From a virus, in the IMG/VR virus record IMGVR_UViG_3300022752_000136, positions 1 through 42,668 of that record: a stretch of 42,668 bases of DNA; one strand, written 5' to 3'. The notes under the pieces are model-generated. The model did not search any database. It was not told the origin of the DNA and saw nothing but the letters and a program-made list of their open reading frames with translations. Made by a program: the position numbers and the translations under genes. Of this stretch, positions 13,556 to 20,868 are shown in pieces; within the stretch, counting starts at the first letter, position 1, and every line of letters begins with the position of its first letter.

Positions 13556-15174
13556 TAGATCGTTCCCCAATCTGATAAGGAAGCCCAAGAAGCTGAGGTT
13601 CCATTGTTTGTTAAGAAGTAACCACTAACCCCAGCAAAGATTGCTGGGATATAGCTTGCTGCTGCGGTTGCACTATTAGCCGCTGATGTGGCTGAAGTAG
13701 CAGCAGAACTTGCAGAAGTTGCTGCTGCTGTAGCAGAGGCTGCTGCGCTTGCTGCGCTAGTTGCTGCTTGGTTTGCACTGGTAAGAGAGTTGCTTGCATG
13801 TACACCAGCTGAACCAGCAGATGTTGCAGCAGAAGATGCTGAGGTTGCAGCAGCGGATTGTGATGCAGCAGAACTAGTTGCACTAGTTGCTGCGTTGGTA
13901 GCCGATATTCCAGCAGACCCTGCGCTAGTTGCTGCATTTGATTCACTTGTTGCAGCTGATGCTTGTGATGCAGCAGCACTTGATGCAGACGTTGCAGCCT
14001 GCGCTGCTGAAGTTACTGCAGTTGCTGCTGATGTAGTTGCAGTTGCTGCTGAAGCAGATGCGGTTGACGCAGATGTTGCTGCAGATGAAGCAGAAGTTGC
14101 TGCGCTAGATGCGCTGGTGGCTGCTGAGTTAGCAGATGCCTGAGTATTGGTTTGCAGTGAAGATAGCGAGATCCATGTGCCAGTGCTTGTATCGGTATCT
14201 GTAATAGATCCCATGTCACGGACAAGACCAGATGCAACCTGACCAGCAACAGATGATGCAGAACCTGCAGCAGATGATGCTGATGTACCAGCAGATGTAG
14301 CACTAGTAGCAGCAGCGTTTGCTGATGCAAGAGCAGCCGATGCCGATGCTGCTGCACTAGTTGCACTAGTAGCAGCGGATGTAGCAGATGTAGCAGCCGA
14401 GGTAGCAAATGTTGCTGCACTTGACTGCGATGTATTGGCTGCTGTTGCAGATGCTGCAGATGATGTAGCACTGGTCGCTGCTGCCGTAGCACTGGCTGCT
14501 GCCGAAGATGCTGAAGTTGCAGCACTAGAAGAACTTGTTCCAGCATTAGTTGCAGCAGTAGATGCGCTAGATGCAGAGGTTGCTGCAGAGGTTGCTGAAG
14601 TAGCAGCACTTGCTGCGCTTGTTGCTGCAGCAGTTGCACTGCTTGCAGCAGCAGTAGCAGAACCTGCAATACCAGTTACATATGCTAAGTTCGCTGCATC
14701 ACCAGATGTTGTTGGTGTTGCTACGTTTGTAATCTTGTAGTTATTAGCATTGATTACACCAGCAGCGGTAATGATTGCTGCAGATAAAGTCTTTGTTCCA
14801 GTCAGTGTCTGTGAGCCACCAGTACCAACGACATCACCGCTAATGCCGTGAACATCTGTGGTTGCAACTTCGTGTTGGCGAGACTCTGTAAAGTCTCGAG
14901 CCGATACACCGTGTTCAACGTTAGCACCAAAGGCATGTGCCTTAGCACCCGATGAGTCAATGTTACGAGTAATCTGGTAGGCAGAACCTACCAGACTGGT
15001 AACTTCAACTACTTCTTCATTTGCTGTATCCTTCTCAAGAATGAGTGTGTAGGGATACTGTGCAGGTAGATTGCTTGCAGCAGCAAGCGTAAGGCTTGTT
15101 GCTGATGAACTGATCGAAGCAGCAAGAGTAGTCTTGGCTGCATTCGAACTATAGTAACGTGCTTGTGTTGGCAT
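13555..15174 (-). CDS. Long tail fibre with Ala/Ser/Thr heptad-like repeats
   Basis: 539 residues. Residues 1-165 are a tail-attachment region with typical baseplate-type strands (YPYTLILEKDTANEEVVEV, then HGVSARDF and GTGGSQTLTGTKTLS). Residues about 170-310 and 344-500 are two blocks of (A/S)xxAATSAxS-type repeats, giving a long parallel helix bundle; a non-repetitive hinge (GLVRDMGSITDTDTSTGTW) separates them. The C-terminal 35 residues (IPAIFAGVSGYFLTNNGTSASW) form a tip domain. The DNA is accordingly repetitive, and the opposite strand also reads open by chance. It should act as a rod-like fibre shaft. Confidence 0.85.
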   Translation of the reverse strand: MPTQARYYSSNAAKTTLAASISSSATSLTLAAASNLPAQYPYTLILEKDTANEEVVEVTSLVGSAYQITRNIDSSGAKAHAFGANVEHGVSARDFTESRQHEVATTDVHGISGDVVGTGGSQTLTGTKTLSAAIITAAGVINANNYKITNVATPTTSGDAANLAYVTGIAGSATAAASSATAAATSAASAATSATSAATSASSASTAATNAGTSSSSAATSASSAAASATAAATSATSSAASATAANTSQSSAATFATSAATSATSAATSATSAAASASAALASANAAATSATSAGTSASSAAGSASSVAGQVASGLVRDMGSITDTDTSTGTWISLSSLQTNTQASANSAATSASSAATSASSAATSASTASASAATATTSAATAVTSAAQAATSASSAAASQASAATSESNAATSAGSAGISATNAATSATSSAASQSAAATSASSAATSAGSAGVHASNSLTSANQAATSAASAAASATAAATSASSAATSATSAANSATAAASYIPAIFAGVSGYFLTNNGTSASWASLSDWGTI

Positions 15175-15177
15175 TCA

Positions 15178-16077
15178 TCACCTCTGGTACTGGATTGTGT
15201 TGAGGAAGTTGGCTTGCTGCTTTGCAACCTCTTCCGCAAGGCGGACGGTATAAAGCTGAAAAATATATTTAGCAGTAGTAGTAGATGCGCCAGCAGATAC
15301 TGGTTGATCTAGAACGTCTGCTGAAACTGATGTGGCAATTACCTTGCCTGGGTCTACTGTTGAAAGTAAGCGATACATAGCACCAAGACGTACAACATCT
15401 TCACATGATGCTGGTAATCCACTAGCAGTTAATTGTTGATTAGCTGTTATGGTAGTTGGGTATGCTGTGTACTGTACGTTGATTCGAGCACCAGCCATTG
15501 GTGCTTCATTAAGTACAATTGCCTGACCGTATGTATTTGTATTTTCGTTATAGTAGTTAGTGTCAATACGCCATCTCTTGATAAGAGCCCATACACCAGT
15601 TGAATCTGGAAGTTCCCATGAGACTCCAGTAATATCTACTACTTCGTCTGGGATTGAGTATGCATACTGAGAACCAGTAAAATCAAAATTTGTTTCTTTA
15701 ATAACTGGGAAGTTCATTCCCTTGATTGTTTCGAGCAAAGCTCGTTTAACTTGTGTTTTTGGAAATAAAGGATTGTTTCTTACAACTGAACCAGATACGT
15801 GACTAGTTACCGTAGTCCCACGCCACCCGCGACCTACTTGATTTTGTGTAGTTCCTAGAATCTGTAAAGTACCACTTGCTGCAATAGACTTTTTTACATA
15901 AAGAAGTTCTTCATCAATCTCAATAATGCCTTTGCTAATAGCAGATGCATCATCAACTGCGATAGATAAGTCATCAGCATCAACAATGTTCAGCGCAATT
16001 GTGACTGATTCTTGGTTGCGAACATAGCCATTGATCTCACCAAGCGTTTGTTCTGTTAATTCGTTTAACGTAGCCAT
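15178..16077 (-). CDS. Putative neck/tail connector structural protein
   Basis: 299 residues, not assigned to a named family. The N-terminal part has strands VTIALNIVDADDLSIAV and IIEIDEELLYVKKSI, followed by NQVGRGWRGTTVTSHVSGS, a beta pattern also seen in the fibre protein next door. The C-terminal part is helical with LLSTVDPGKVIATSVSADVL and a final long helix (AEEVAKQQANFLNTIQYQR). Position between the capsid cluster and the fibre genes suits a tail-tube, neck or adaptor protein. No motif settles which. Reads as one intact domain pair. Confidence 0.7.
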   Translation of the reverse strand: MATLNELTEQTLGEINGYVRNQESVTIALNIVDADDLSIAVDDASAISKGIIEIDEELLYVKKSIAASGTLQILGTTQNQVGRGWRGTTVTSHVSGSVVRNNPLFPKTQVKRALLETIKGMNFPVIKETNFDFTGSQYAYSIPDEVVDITGVSWELPDSTGVWALIKRWRIDTNYYNENTNTYGQAIVLNEAPMAGARINVQYTAYPTTITANQQLTASGLPASCEDVVRLGAMYRLLSTVDPGKVIATSVSADVLDQPVSAGASTTTAKYIFQLYTVRLAEEVAKQQANFLNTIQYQR

Positions 16078-16319
16078 TATGCTTGTAACGCCTTTCCTGC
16101 TTTATCAGACATACGGACAGCCTTTTGGATGTCTCTCATCTTGGTTGATGCTGGTTGAATGCCAAGCTTGCGGGCTTCCCTGTATGCACCAAGTTCAGCA
16201 TTGGTCTTCTTTGACTCTGCTAAAGCGACAGGGTCGCTGATGCTTAGGTTTGCTGCTCTGGCGCATTCGCCCCAGTTAGCATGGTCTTGTGTTTTACATC
16301 CTGATCTGCAACTAGACAT
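16077..16319 (-). CDS. Small Cys-containing phage protein of unknown function
   Basis: 80 residues. The N-terminus has a Cys/His cluster (SSCRSGCKTQDHANWGECARA) that could bind zinc, followed by a helical, Lys/Ala-rich stretch with the YREARKLGIQPASTKM motif. I have the impression of similar CKTQDHANWGECARA proteins in uncultured aquatic phages, but no function is known to me. It overlaps the next gene by 8 bases. Location among capsid-proximal genes hints at a minor virion or assembly role. Confidence 0.72.
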   Translation of the reverse strand: MSSCRSGCKTQDHANWGECARAANLSISDPVALAESKKTNAELGAYREARKLGIQPASTKMRDIQKAVRMSDKAGKALQA

Positions 16320-16566
16320 TGAAAACGTAATCTCCGTATCCTGCTGCTGTCAGTTCTGCTGCTTCTGCATCTGTTATGACATTGTCATAACCTCCACGCA
16401 AAACTCGATCATAAGTTTTTAAGTTTGGGTCATATGGAACAACCATTGTTTTCCAAACGCCATTGACTTTAGCCACTGTCTTACCAATAGGGTAAGACAC
16501 AAACCAAAGGTCGTACTCACGACCAGGTCTGTATTTATATGTTGGTCCACGAAATATCTTTGGCAT
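16312..16566 (-). CDS. Small structural-region protein of unknown function
   Basis: 84 residues from ATG 16566, chosen because it forms a TAATG overlap with the upstream stop. Rich in Tyr, Trp and basic residues (FRGPTYKYRPGREYDLWFVS, then YDRVLRGGYDNVITDAEAAEL). The end resembles a short helix followed by a strand (YGDYVFNV). No enzyme motif. Its start shares the sequence TAATGCCAAAGA with two other small genes in this cluster. Possibly a head or tail completion factor; function not recognised. Confidence 0.7.
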   Translation of the reverse strand: MPKIFRGPTYKYRPGREYDLWFVSYPIGKTVAKVNGVWKTMVVPYDPNLKTYDRVLRGGYDNVITDAEAAELTAAGYGDYVFNV

Positions 16567-16841
16567 TACCACTTCACCTTGTCTGCCCAGTAGGCTGCTG
16601 ACATAACACCTTTGCTAATATTCTTTGCATGACGTGCCTTAAATGATTGGCGACGTTGGCGGTACTTCTTGGTCTCGCCAGCTTTTTCAGGTGAACCTGA
16701 TACACCCTGCTGACCAAAACGAATAGTCTTAACTTGTGAGCCAGACTTGGCTACAACAACGTGAGACTTTGTTGGATGGCTAGGCGTTGCCTTTGGTTTA
16801 TTAAAACCAGATACGCCTGCTCGTTTTAGTCTTGGATCCAT
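16566..16841 (-). CDS. Small basic phage protein (DUF5872-like pattern)
   Basis: 91 residues, strongly basic. The stretch VKTIRFGQQGVSGSPEKAG (about 38-56) followed by KKYRQRRQSFKARHAKNI and MSAAYWADKVKW is a pattern I recall from small basic phage proteins near head genes, sometimes labelled DUF5872. Basic charge suggests contact with DNA or RNA, perhaps packaged with the genome. It sits in a series of tightly coupled genes whose stop and start codons touch or overlap. Family name is from memory and should be treated as tentative. Confidence 0.7.
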   Translation of the reverse strand: MDPRLKRAGVSGFNKPKATPSHPTKSHVVVAKSGSQVKTIRFGQQGVSGSPEKAGETKKYRQRRQSFKARHAKNISKGVMSAAYWADKVKW

Positions 16842-17000
16842 TTACTTCTTCTTTGCTGCTCTCATGTTGTCAACCAAATTTGGATATGGTCGTCCAGCTG
16901 CTTTTGCTGCAGCCTTTGCTGACGCCTTTTGTGTAGATGTCAAAGGTTTAGAAACTTTCTTTGGGTTTGGTTTGTCCCATACCTGCTTCTTCTTTGGCAT
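16842..17000 (-). CDS. Tiny Lys/Ala-rich basic protein (52 aa)
   Basis: 52 residues: MPKKKQVWDKPNPKKVSKPL, then an Ala/Lys helix and AGRPYPNLVDNMRAAKKK. Over a quarter of residues are lysine. The ATG overlaps the upstream stop as TAATG, and its own stop lies immediately before the next ATG (position 16841). It has the same TAATGCCAAAGA start sequence as 17000-17170. Probably a nucleic-acid-binding virion or assembly protein; no family recognised. Confidence 0.7.
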   Translation of the reverse strand: MPKKKQVWDKPNPKKVSKPLTSTQKASAKAAAKAAGRPYPNLVDNMRAAKKK

Positions 17001-17170
17001 TACTTCTTCTTTACTTTAGGTTTTTTAATTCCTGGCTTAGCCTTACCAGTCATTGACAGTGCAATAGCAACTGCCTGCTTTGGGTTCTTAACTACTTTGC
17101 CATCTTTGCCAGAATGTAATCCGCCTGCTTTAAATTCATGCATTACTGCTTTGATTGATTTCTTTGGCAT
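17000..17170 (-). CDS. Small DUF6496-like protein (56 aa)
   Basis: 56 residues with the core VMHEFKAGGLHSGKDGKVVK (9-28) followed by NPKQAVAIALSM, matching the pattern of the DUF6496 family (HEFK.G.LHSG...V....QAIAIALS), small proteins frequent in phages and some bacteria. The tail is Lys-rich. Function unknown. Its start and stop overlap both neighbours as TAATG, so it should be translated by re-initiation. Confidence 0.75.
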   Translation of the reverse strand: MPKKSIKAVMHEFKAGGLHSGKDGKVVKNPKQAVAIALSMTGKAKPGIKKPKVKKK

Positions 17171-17226
17171 TAGCACTTACACTTCGACTTAGCTTTACCG
17201 CACTTCTTGCACATCTTTGCTGGCAT
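17170..17226 (-). CDS. 18-residue Cys/Lys-rich microprotein
   Basis: An 18-codon frame encoding MPAKMCKKCGKAKSKCKC, with stop and start overlapping the next gene as TAATG. Four cysteines in a C-x2-C ... C-x-C layout could hold a zinc ion or an iron-sulphur centre. Its coupling to genes on both sides and the conserved MPxK-type start speak for real translation, although the size is minimal. No homologue can be claimed from sequence alone. Confidence 0.55.
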   Translation of the reverse strand: MPAKMCKKCGKAKSKCKC

Positions 17227-17227
17227 G

Positions 17228-17371
17228 TTACTTACCCTTCTTCTTAACAGTTGGTTTCTTAACGCCCATTTTCTTCTTGCCGTACTCCATCATCATTTCC
17301 TTCTTGCCTTCAGACTTCTCGTGCTTCTTCATGGCTTTCATTGAAGGATACTTTTCATTCTTCATTGACAT
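17228..17371 (-). CDS. Tiny Lys/Met-rich basic protein (47 aa)
   Basis: 47 residues from ATG 17371 with a GAGGA site about 8 bases upstream; an in-frame ATG at 17365 is an alternative. Contains YPSMKAMKKHEKSEGKKEMM and ends KKPTVKKKGK. The MKKHEKSEG segment recurs, as far as I recall, in small proteins of other phages. It overlaps the preceding acidic-tailed gene by 17 bases. Likely nucleic-acid-binding; function unknown. Confidence 0.7.
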   Translation of the reverse strand: MSMKNEKYPSMKAMKKHEKSEGKKEMMMEYGKKKMGVKKPTVKKKGK

Positions 17372-17561
17372 CTTCTTCATCCTCGTCATCTACATTGATA
17401 CTTGACATTGGTGCGGGAAACTCCCACTCTGGTAGTTGACGCAGTAATAAATCCCACGCTTCACCATCAGTAAACCCAGCGTTAATAAACGCTTGGTACA
17501 TTTCATGTGCTTCAAAGGCGTAAGCCTGAAGCGGTGTCACAAGGTTTAATTCGTCGCTCAT
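17355..17561 (-). CDS. Small acidic-tailed protein downstream of major capsid
   Basis: 68 residues. A helical domain (LQAYAFEAHEMYQAFINAGF, then GEAWDLLLRQLPEWEF) is followed by a highly acidic tail (DDEDEEDVNEE). An AAGGAAACC site precedes the ATG. The acidic tail contrasts with the basic tiny proteins that follow in the operon and may pair with them. Possibly a head-completion or assembly factor; unrecognised. Confidence 0.72.
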   Translation of the reverse strand: MSDELNLVTPLQAYAFEAHEMYQAFINAGFTDGEAWDLLLRQLPEWEFPAPMSSINVDDEDEEDVNEE

Positions 17562-17577
17562 GGTTTCCTTAAAGTAG

Positions 17578-17602
17578 AGAGGGGCAGTTGCCTGCCCCTC
17601 TC
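17578..17602 (-). terminator. Hairpin after major capsid gene (partial terminator)
   Basis: A 10-bp stem (AGAGGGGCAG with CTGCCCCTCT, loop 4) between the capsid stop and the next start. On the minus strand it is followed by CTACTTTAAGG, a poor U-tract. It probably attenuates read-through, so that the capsid gene is expressed more than the genes after it, or protects the capsid message end. Confidence 0.55.
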
Positions 17603-17609
17603 CGCCAAA

Positions 17610-18584
17610 TTAAGACGCGATGCTTGACTTGGTCTTGATGACGTAACGTGCTTCTGTACGGAAGACGTTCCATCCAAGTAGACCCTTCCAACCCGCTGGG
17701 CGGAAGCGCATCAACTTATCTGTAACTGGACCGATAACAGTCTTTGGCTCATATGAGACAGCCTCGATAAGAGCTTGCTTACCAAGAAGAACTGTTGCGT
17801 ATACCTTTGATGTACCAGAACCTGAGATGGATTCTGCACGAGGAGTTTCGATGTAACGAACCTGATCGTAGATTCCGATCTCGCCTGACCATAGGTTACC
17901 TACACCAGCTTCGGTGTATGTGTGTGGGAGCTGCCATACAGCAGATCCTGAAGACTGTGCTTCTGAACGTAGGTCATAAGATACGTCTGGGTGAATAAGA
18001 GCGGTGTAGAATCCACCGTCGCGTGGCTGCACTGATGCACCACGAAGCTTAGCAACACCACGACGAGCAAGAGCTGCTGTCATGTTAGCTGCTGAAGTAG
18101 ATGCAGACACATCTTGTCCGTTGAGTGTTGACTCATCGGCTGATGATGTTCCTGTGTAACGACCTGTTGCTAGTGCTGTCAACTTGCCCCATACGAGTGA
18201 GTCAAGTGAGTCACGCATGTTGAATGACAACATGTCTGCAACTGCTGGGTCGATAGCTGAAAGAGACTCAAGAGCAAGACGCTCAGTTGTGATTACAGCG
18301 TTACCGTATTCGTTAACTGTAACGTTAACCTTGTTGGTGTTGCTGAGTTCTACTGCATCTGGATCTGCTGTTTGAGTTAGTGCTGATGTAGCACGAGATA
18401 GATCTGTGTAGACCTGGAATACGACAGTGTTACCTGGGTTTGTTACATCGACAGGACGCTTGTCCGCAAACTTGCGGAACATTGGTTCTGAACGAAGGTT
18501 AAACTCAATGTACTTGTCATACGCAGTCTGGATCAAGTTCGACATCGTTGATGTCGTTGTTGACGTGGCTGGTGTTGTTGGCAC
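17610..18584 (-). CDS. Major capsid protein (N4-gp56-like)
   Basis: 324 residues starting at GTG 18584, with AGAAGGA 8 bases upstream. After a Thr/Ser-rich arm, the segment AYDKYIEFNLRSEPMFRKFA (22-41), then PGNTVVFQVYTDLSRAT and VTVNEYGNAVITTERLALES, follows the N4-gp56-type HK97-fold capsid pattern (stacked strands, then YG...TE and a D-rich helix). The C-terminus is beta-rich with RPAGWKGLLGWN. It lies after the scaffold-like gene and before a capsid-proximal hairpin, the usual order. The protein forms the icosahedral shell. Confidence 0.87.
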   Translation of the reverse strand: MPTTPATSTTTSTMSNLIQTAYDKYIEFNLRSEPMFRKFADKRPVDVTNPGNTVVFQVYTDLSRATSALTQTADPDAVELSNTNKVNVTVNEYGNAVITTERLALESLSAIDPAVADMLSFNMRDSLDSLVWGKLTALATGRYTGTSSADESTLNGQDVSASTSAANMTAALARRGVAKLRGASVQPRDGGFYTALIHPDVSYDLRSEAQSSGSAVWQLPHTYTEAGVGNLWSGEIGIYDQVRYIETPRAESISGSGTSKVYATVLLGKQALIEAVSYEPKTVIGPVTDKLMRFRPAGWKGLLGWNVFRTEARYVIKTKSSIAS

Positions 18585-18619
18585 GTTTAATTCCTTCTGT
18601 TAGGGTTGATTTGGATTAA

Positions 18620-19075
18620 TCAGCGTTTTAAGAAGTTGGTGAGTTCTTCAGGTGATGATGCGTTAGCAATCAACGACTGAATGTCTCGACCAATATTTGG
18701 ATCGATTCCACCATCTTCAAACTCTGACATTTGCTCAAATGCTTGAGCATCAGGGTCTTCTTCAGAAGACTCTGATTCATCAACGGCAGATATGCCAAAG
18801 GCATCGCCGTATTCATTTAACCATTCAGCTACTGAATCCTCGTCGGCTTCAATATCCGATGGAATAAATGCTGCGATTCTTGGGTTGAGTCCGAAACTTT
18901 CTAAGACTTCACCGATTGCTGCTTCGTGACTATAGGTCTGATACTCCTCAAGTATTGAATCACGTTCCTTAAGTTGCTTGGAAAGTTGATCCACTTGCTT
19001 GCGTAGTTTCTTTACTAAGTCAGTACCGTAGTCCTCAGTATCGTCTTCGAACTCGTACTCTGTATATTCTGCCAT
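18620..19075 (-). CDS. Capsid scaffolding-like protein
   Basis: 151 residues from ATG 19075 (GGGAGA site upstream; a longer frame starting at 19123 is less likely). Strongly acidic, with a coiled coil LVKKLRKQVDQLSKQLKERD (about 19-38) and many Glu/Asp residues (SEEDPDAQAFEQMSEFEDGG). The C-terminus is SPEELTNFLKR, where a short basic helix could contact the capsid. Acidic coiled-coil proteins directly upstream of the major capsid gene are scaffolds in most tailed phages. No protease motif is present. Confidence 0.8.
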   Translation of the reverse strand: MAEYTEYEFEDDTEDYGTDLVKKLRKQVDQLSKQLKERDSILEEYQTYSHEAAIGEVLESFGLNPRIAAFIPSDIEADEDSVAEWLNEYGDAFGISAVDESESSEEDPDAQAFEQMSEFEDGGIDPNIGRDIQSLIANASSPEELTNFLKR

Positions 19076-19214
19076 TGTTTTCTCCCTATTAGTTGTTGGA
19101 CCCTCATCGGGTTTGCACCACACGTACTCCTCACCAGGGGAAGTGATTCATAGACGTGATGACTGCCAGACTGATACACGTTACCTGGGCTGGTCGGTCA
19201 GGAACGGAACCTAT

Positions 19215-20864
19215 TTATACGTCAGCTTTTTTAGCACGACGTCCAAGAGACGACGTATCAATTGCTGACTTCTGTGCAAACATCGCACGTTCTTTAGAGG
19301 CAAGTGCTTTCTTCTTTAATGTGACATCTGAGCCACCAGCAAGAGCCAGTTCTTCACGAGCAAGATCTTGTGTTCCAGCTTGTTCACCATATAGACCAAG
19401 AAGTCTTTGGTAATCAGCTTGTTGACTTGCTGCTGACTGGAATGCTGATTCTGCTTGAGCACCCTTGCCTGCTTTGTAAATTTCTTCAGCAAATGCTTGG
19501 TCAGATAATTGACCAGCACGAAGAGCAGCACCACCAATTTCAGCAGCACCGTACATCTGCTTGGCTTGTTCTGTTGTGTACTTAAACTTAGAGTTAACCA
19601 AGTCAAAAGCTTTTTCGCTGTCAAGTAAGTAGGCGGTTAATTCGCCCTCTGTCCAGCCATAGTAATCTTTAAGTGCCTGCTTGGTTTGTACATCTGCATT
19701 CTGTAATGCATTGCGGGCAATGTTGACACGATCTGTTAGTTCAGCAGAGCTAACGCTATTTTCAATAAGACGACGGAAGTCGTCTTGCGTGTCATAAAAT
19801 CCTGTTGGTAGACCTGCTTCACGAAGGATTGTTTCATATCCCTTTTCAGCTTGAATGTATTCATATGGTGTAAGAAGTCTGTCACCAGGACGACCTTTGC
19901 CATCCTTCATACGCTGTGCAATTGTTTCATTGGCAGCAAAACGAGTCTTATATGCCTCACTATCATAGATGCTATTAAGAATCTGAGCATCGGTTGGCAT
20001 AATGTTTTCTTCATATACCTTATCGATTGCCTTATTTAATGAATCAATAAATCCAACACCAAGACCTGTGTTCTCAAACATCTTTAATACGGAATCTTTA
20101 GCACCAAAATCTGTGTATGTATCAACCATGTTGCCCATGGTTCCATCTGACATAACCTGCCAGACTTCTACAACTCCACCAGTTTTACGAATAGTCTTTT
20201 CGTATGCAACAGTCTTTGCTACTGGCTTATTAAATGTAGCCTGCATTGCTGCAATTTGATTAAGCAAATCTGCAATCTGTGTATCAACTGCAGCAGTTGC
20301 TGCAGTTACTGGATTAATAAATGTTGTAGATCCACCATATGTAGCGGTAGAAGTAGATGTGCTTGTAGCTGTATTTGTAGCAGTACTAGTGGTAGTACTA
20401 GTAGCGGTAGAAGTTGCAGTGCTAGTAGCGGTACTAGTAGCGGTAGAGGTTGCAGTGCTAGTAGATGTTGCTGTTCCAGTATCGCTTGGTGTATAAGGAG
20501 CACTATCAATAGGTCCTTTAGCTGCTGCATTAATTCCAGTGGTTGGTTTTGCTGGCTCTGTGTAAATCTTTGTGCCAGACCAAATCATTGCACCATTGTT
20601 ATACTTTGGATTATTATCAATGGTTGGGTTAATAGCAAGAAGTTCTTTAACTGTCATGCCATTTGCTTTGGCAATAGCAGAGAATGTATCTCCTGGTTTA
20701 ACTGTTACAAAGTCACGTGTTGTATCAGCTGGTGCTGAAGCAGCAACCGTACCTGACTTAGATGCAGCGGAAGCATTCTTCTCACTAGCTGTCATTCCAT
20801 AATCAGCTACTGCTGATGCAAGCGGTGAATAATCTCCGCCATCTGACATATAATCTCTTGGCAT
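19215..20864 (-). CDS. Virion protein with N-terminal LysM domain
   Basis: 549 residues. Residues about 51-100 form a LysM wall-binding domain (VTVKPGDTFSAIAKANGMTV, then LLAINPTIDNNPKYNNG). Residues about 130-180 are a (S/T-T-A-T)n low-complexity linker. The remainder is helical, ending KKKALASKERAMFAQKS. Two neighbours in the same operon also carry LysM modules. Probably a tail or internal virion protein that attaches to peptidoglycan during entry; no hydrolase motif is visible. The gene lies 4 bases after 20869-22095. Confidence 0.82.
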   Translation of the reverse strand: MPRDYMSDGGDYSPLASAVADYGMTASEKNASAASKSGTVAASAPADTTRDFVTVKPGDTFSAIAKANGMTVKELLAINPTIDNNPKYNNGAMIWSGTKIYTEPAKPTTGINAAAKGPIDSAPYTPSDTGTATSTSTATSTATSTATSTATSTATSTTTSTATNTATSTSTSTATYGGSTTFINPVTAATAAVDTQIADLLNQIAAMQATFNKPVAKTVAYEKTIRKTGGVVEVWQVMSDGTMGNMVDTYTDFGAKDSVLKMFENTGLGVGFIDSLNKAIDKVYEENIMPTDAQILNSIYDSEAYKTRFAANETIAQRMKDGKGRPGDRLLTPYEYIQAEKGYETILREAGLPTGFYDTQDDFRRLIENSVSSAELTDRVNIARNALQNADVQTKQALKDYYGWTEGELTAYLLDSEKAFDLVNSKFKYTTEQAKQMYGAAEIGGAALRAGQLSDQAFAEEIYKAGKGAQAESAFQSAASQQADYQRLLGLYGEQAGTQDLAREELALAGGSDVTLKKKALASKERAMFAQKSAIDTSSLGRRAKKADV

Positions 20865-20868
20865 CTAT

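Noticed and set aside
13688-14740. Long open frames on the plus strand encoding Ala/Val/Glu-rich proteins
   Set aside because: They mirror the Ala/Ser/Thr repeat codons of the fibre gene on the other strand, have no ribosome site and lie in the opposite direction to every neighbour.
19124-19214. Possible capsid-cluster promoter (TATAAA on the minus strand just after the LysM gene)
   Set aside because: The TATAAA overlaps the stop codon of that gene and no -35 box stands at 16-18 bases.
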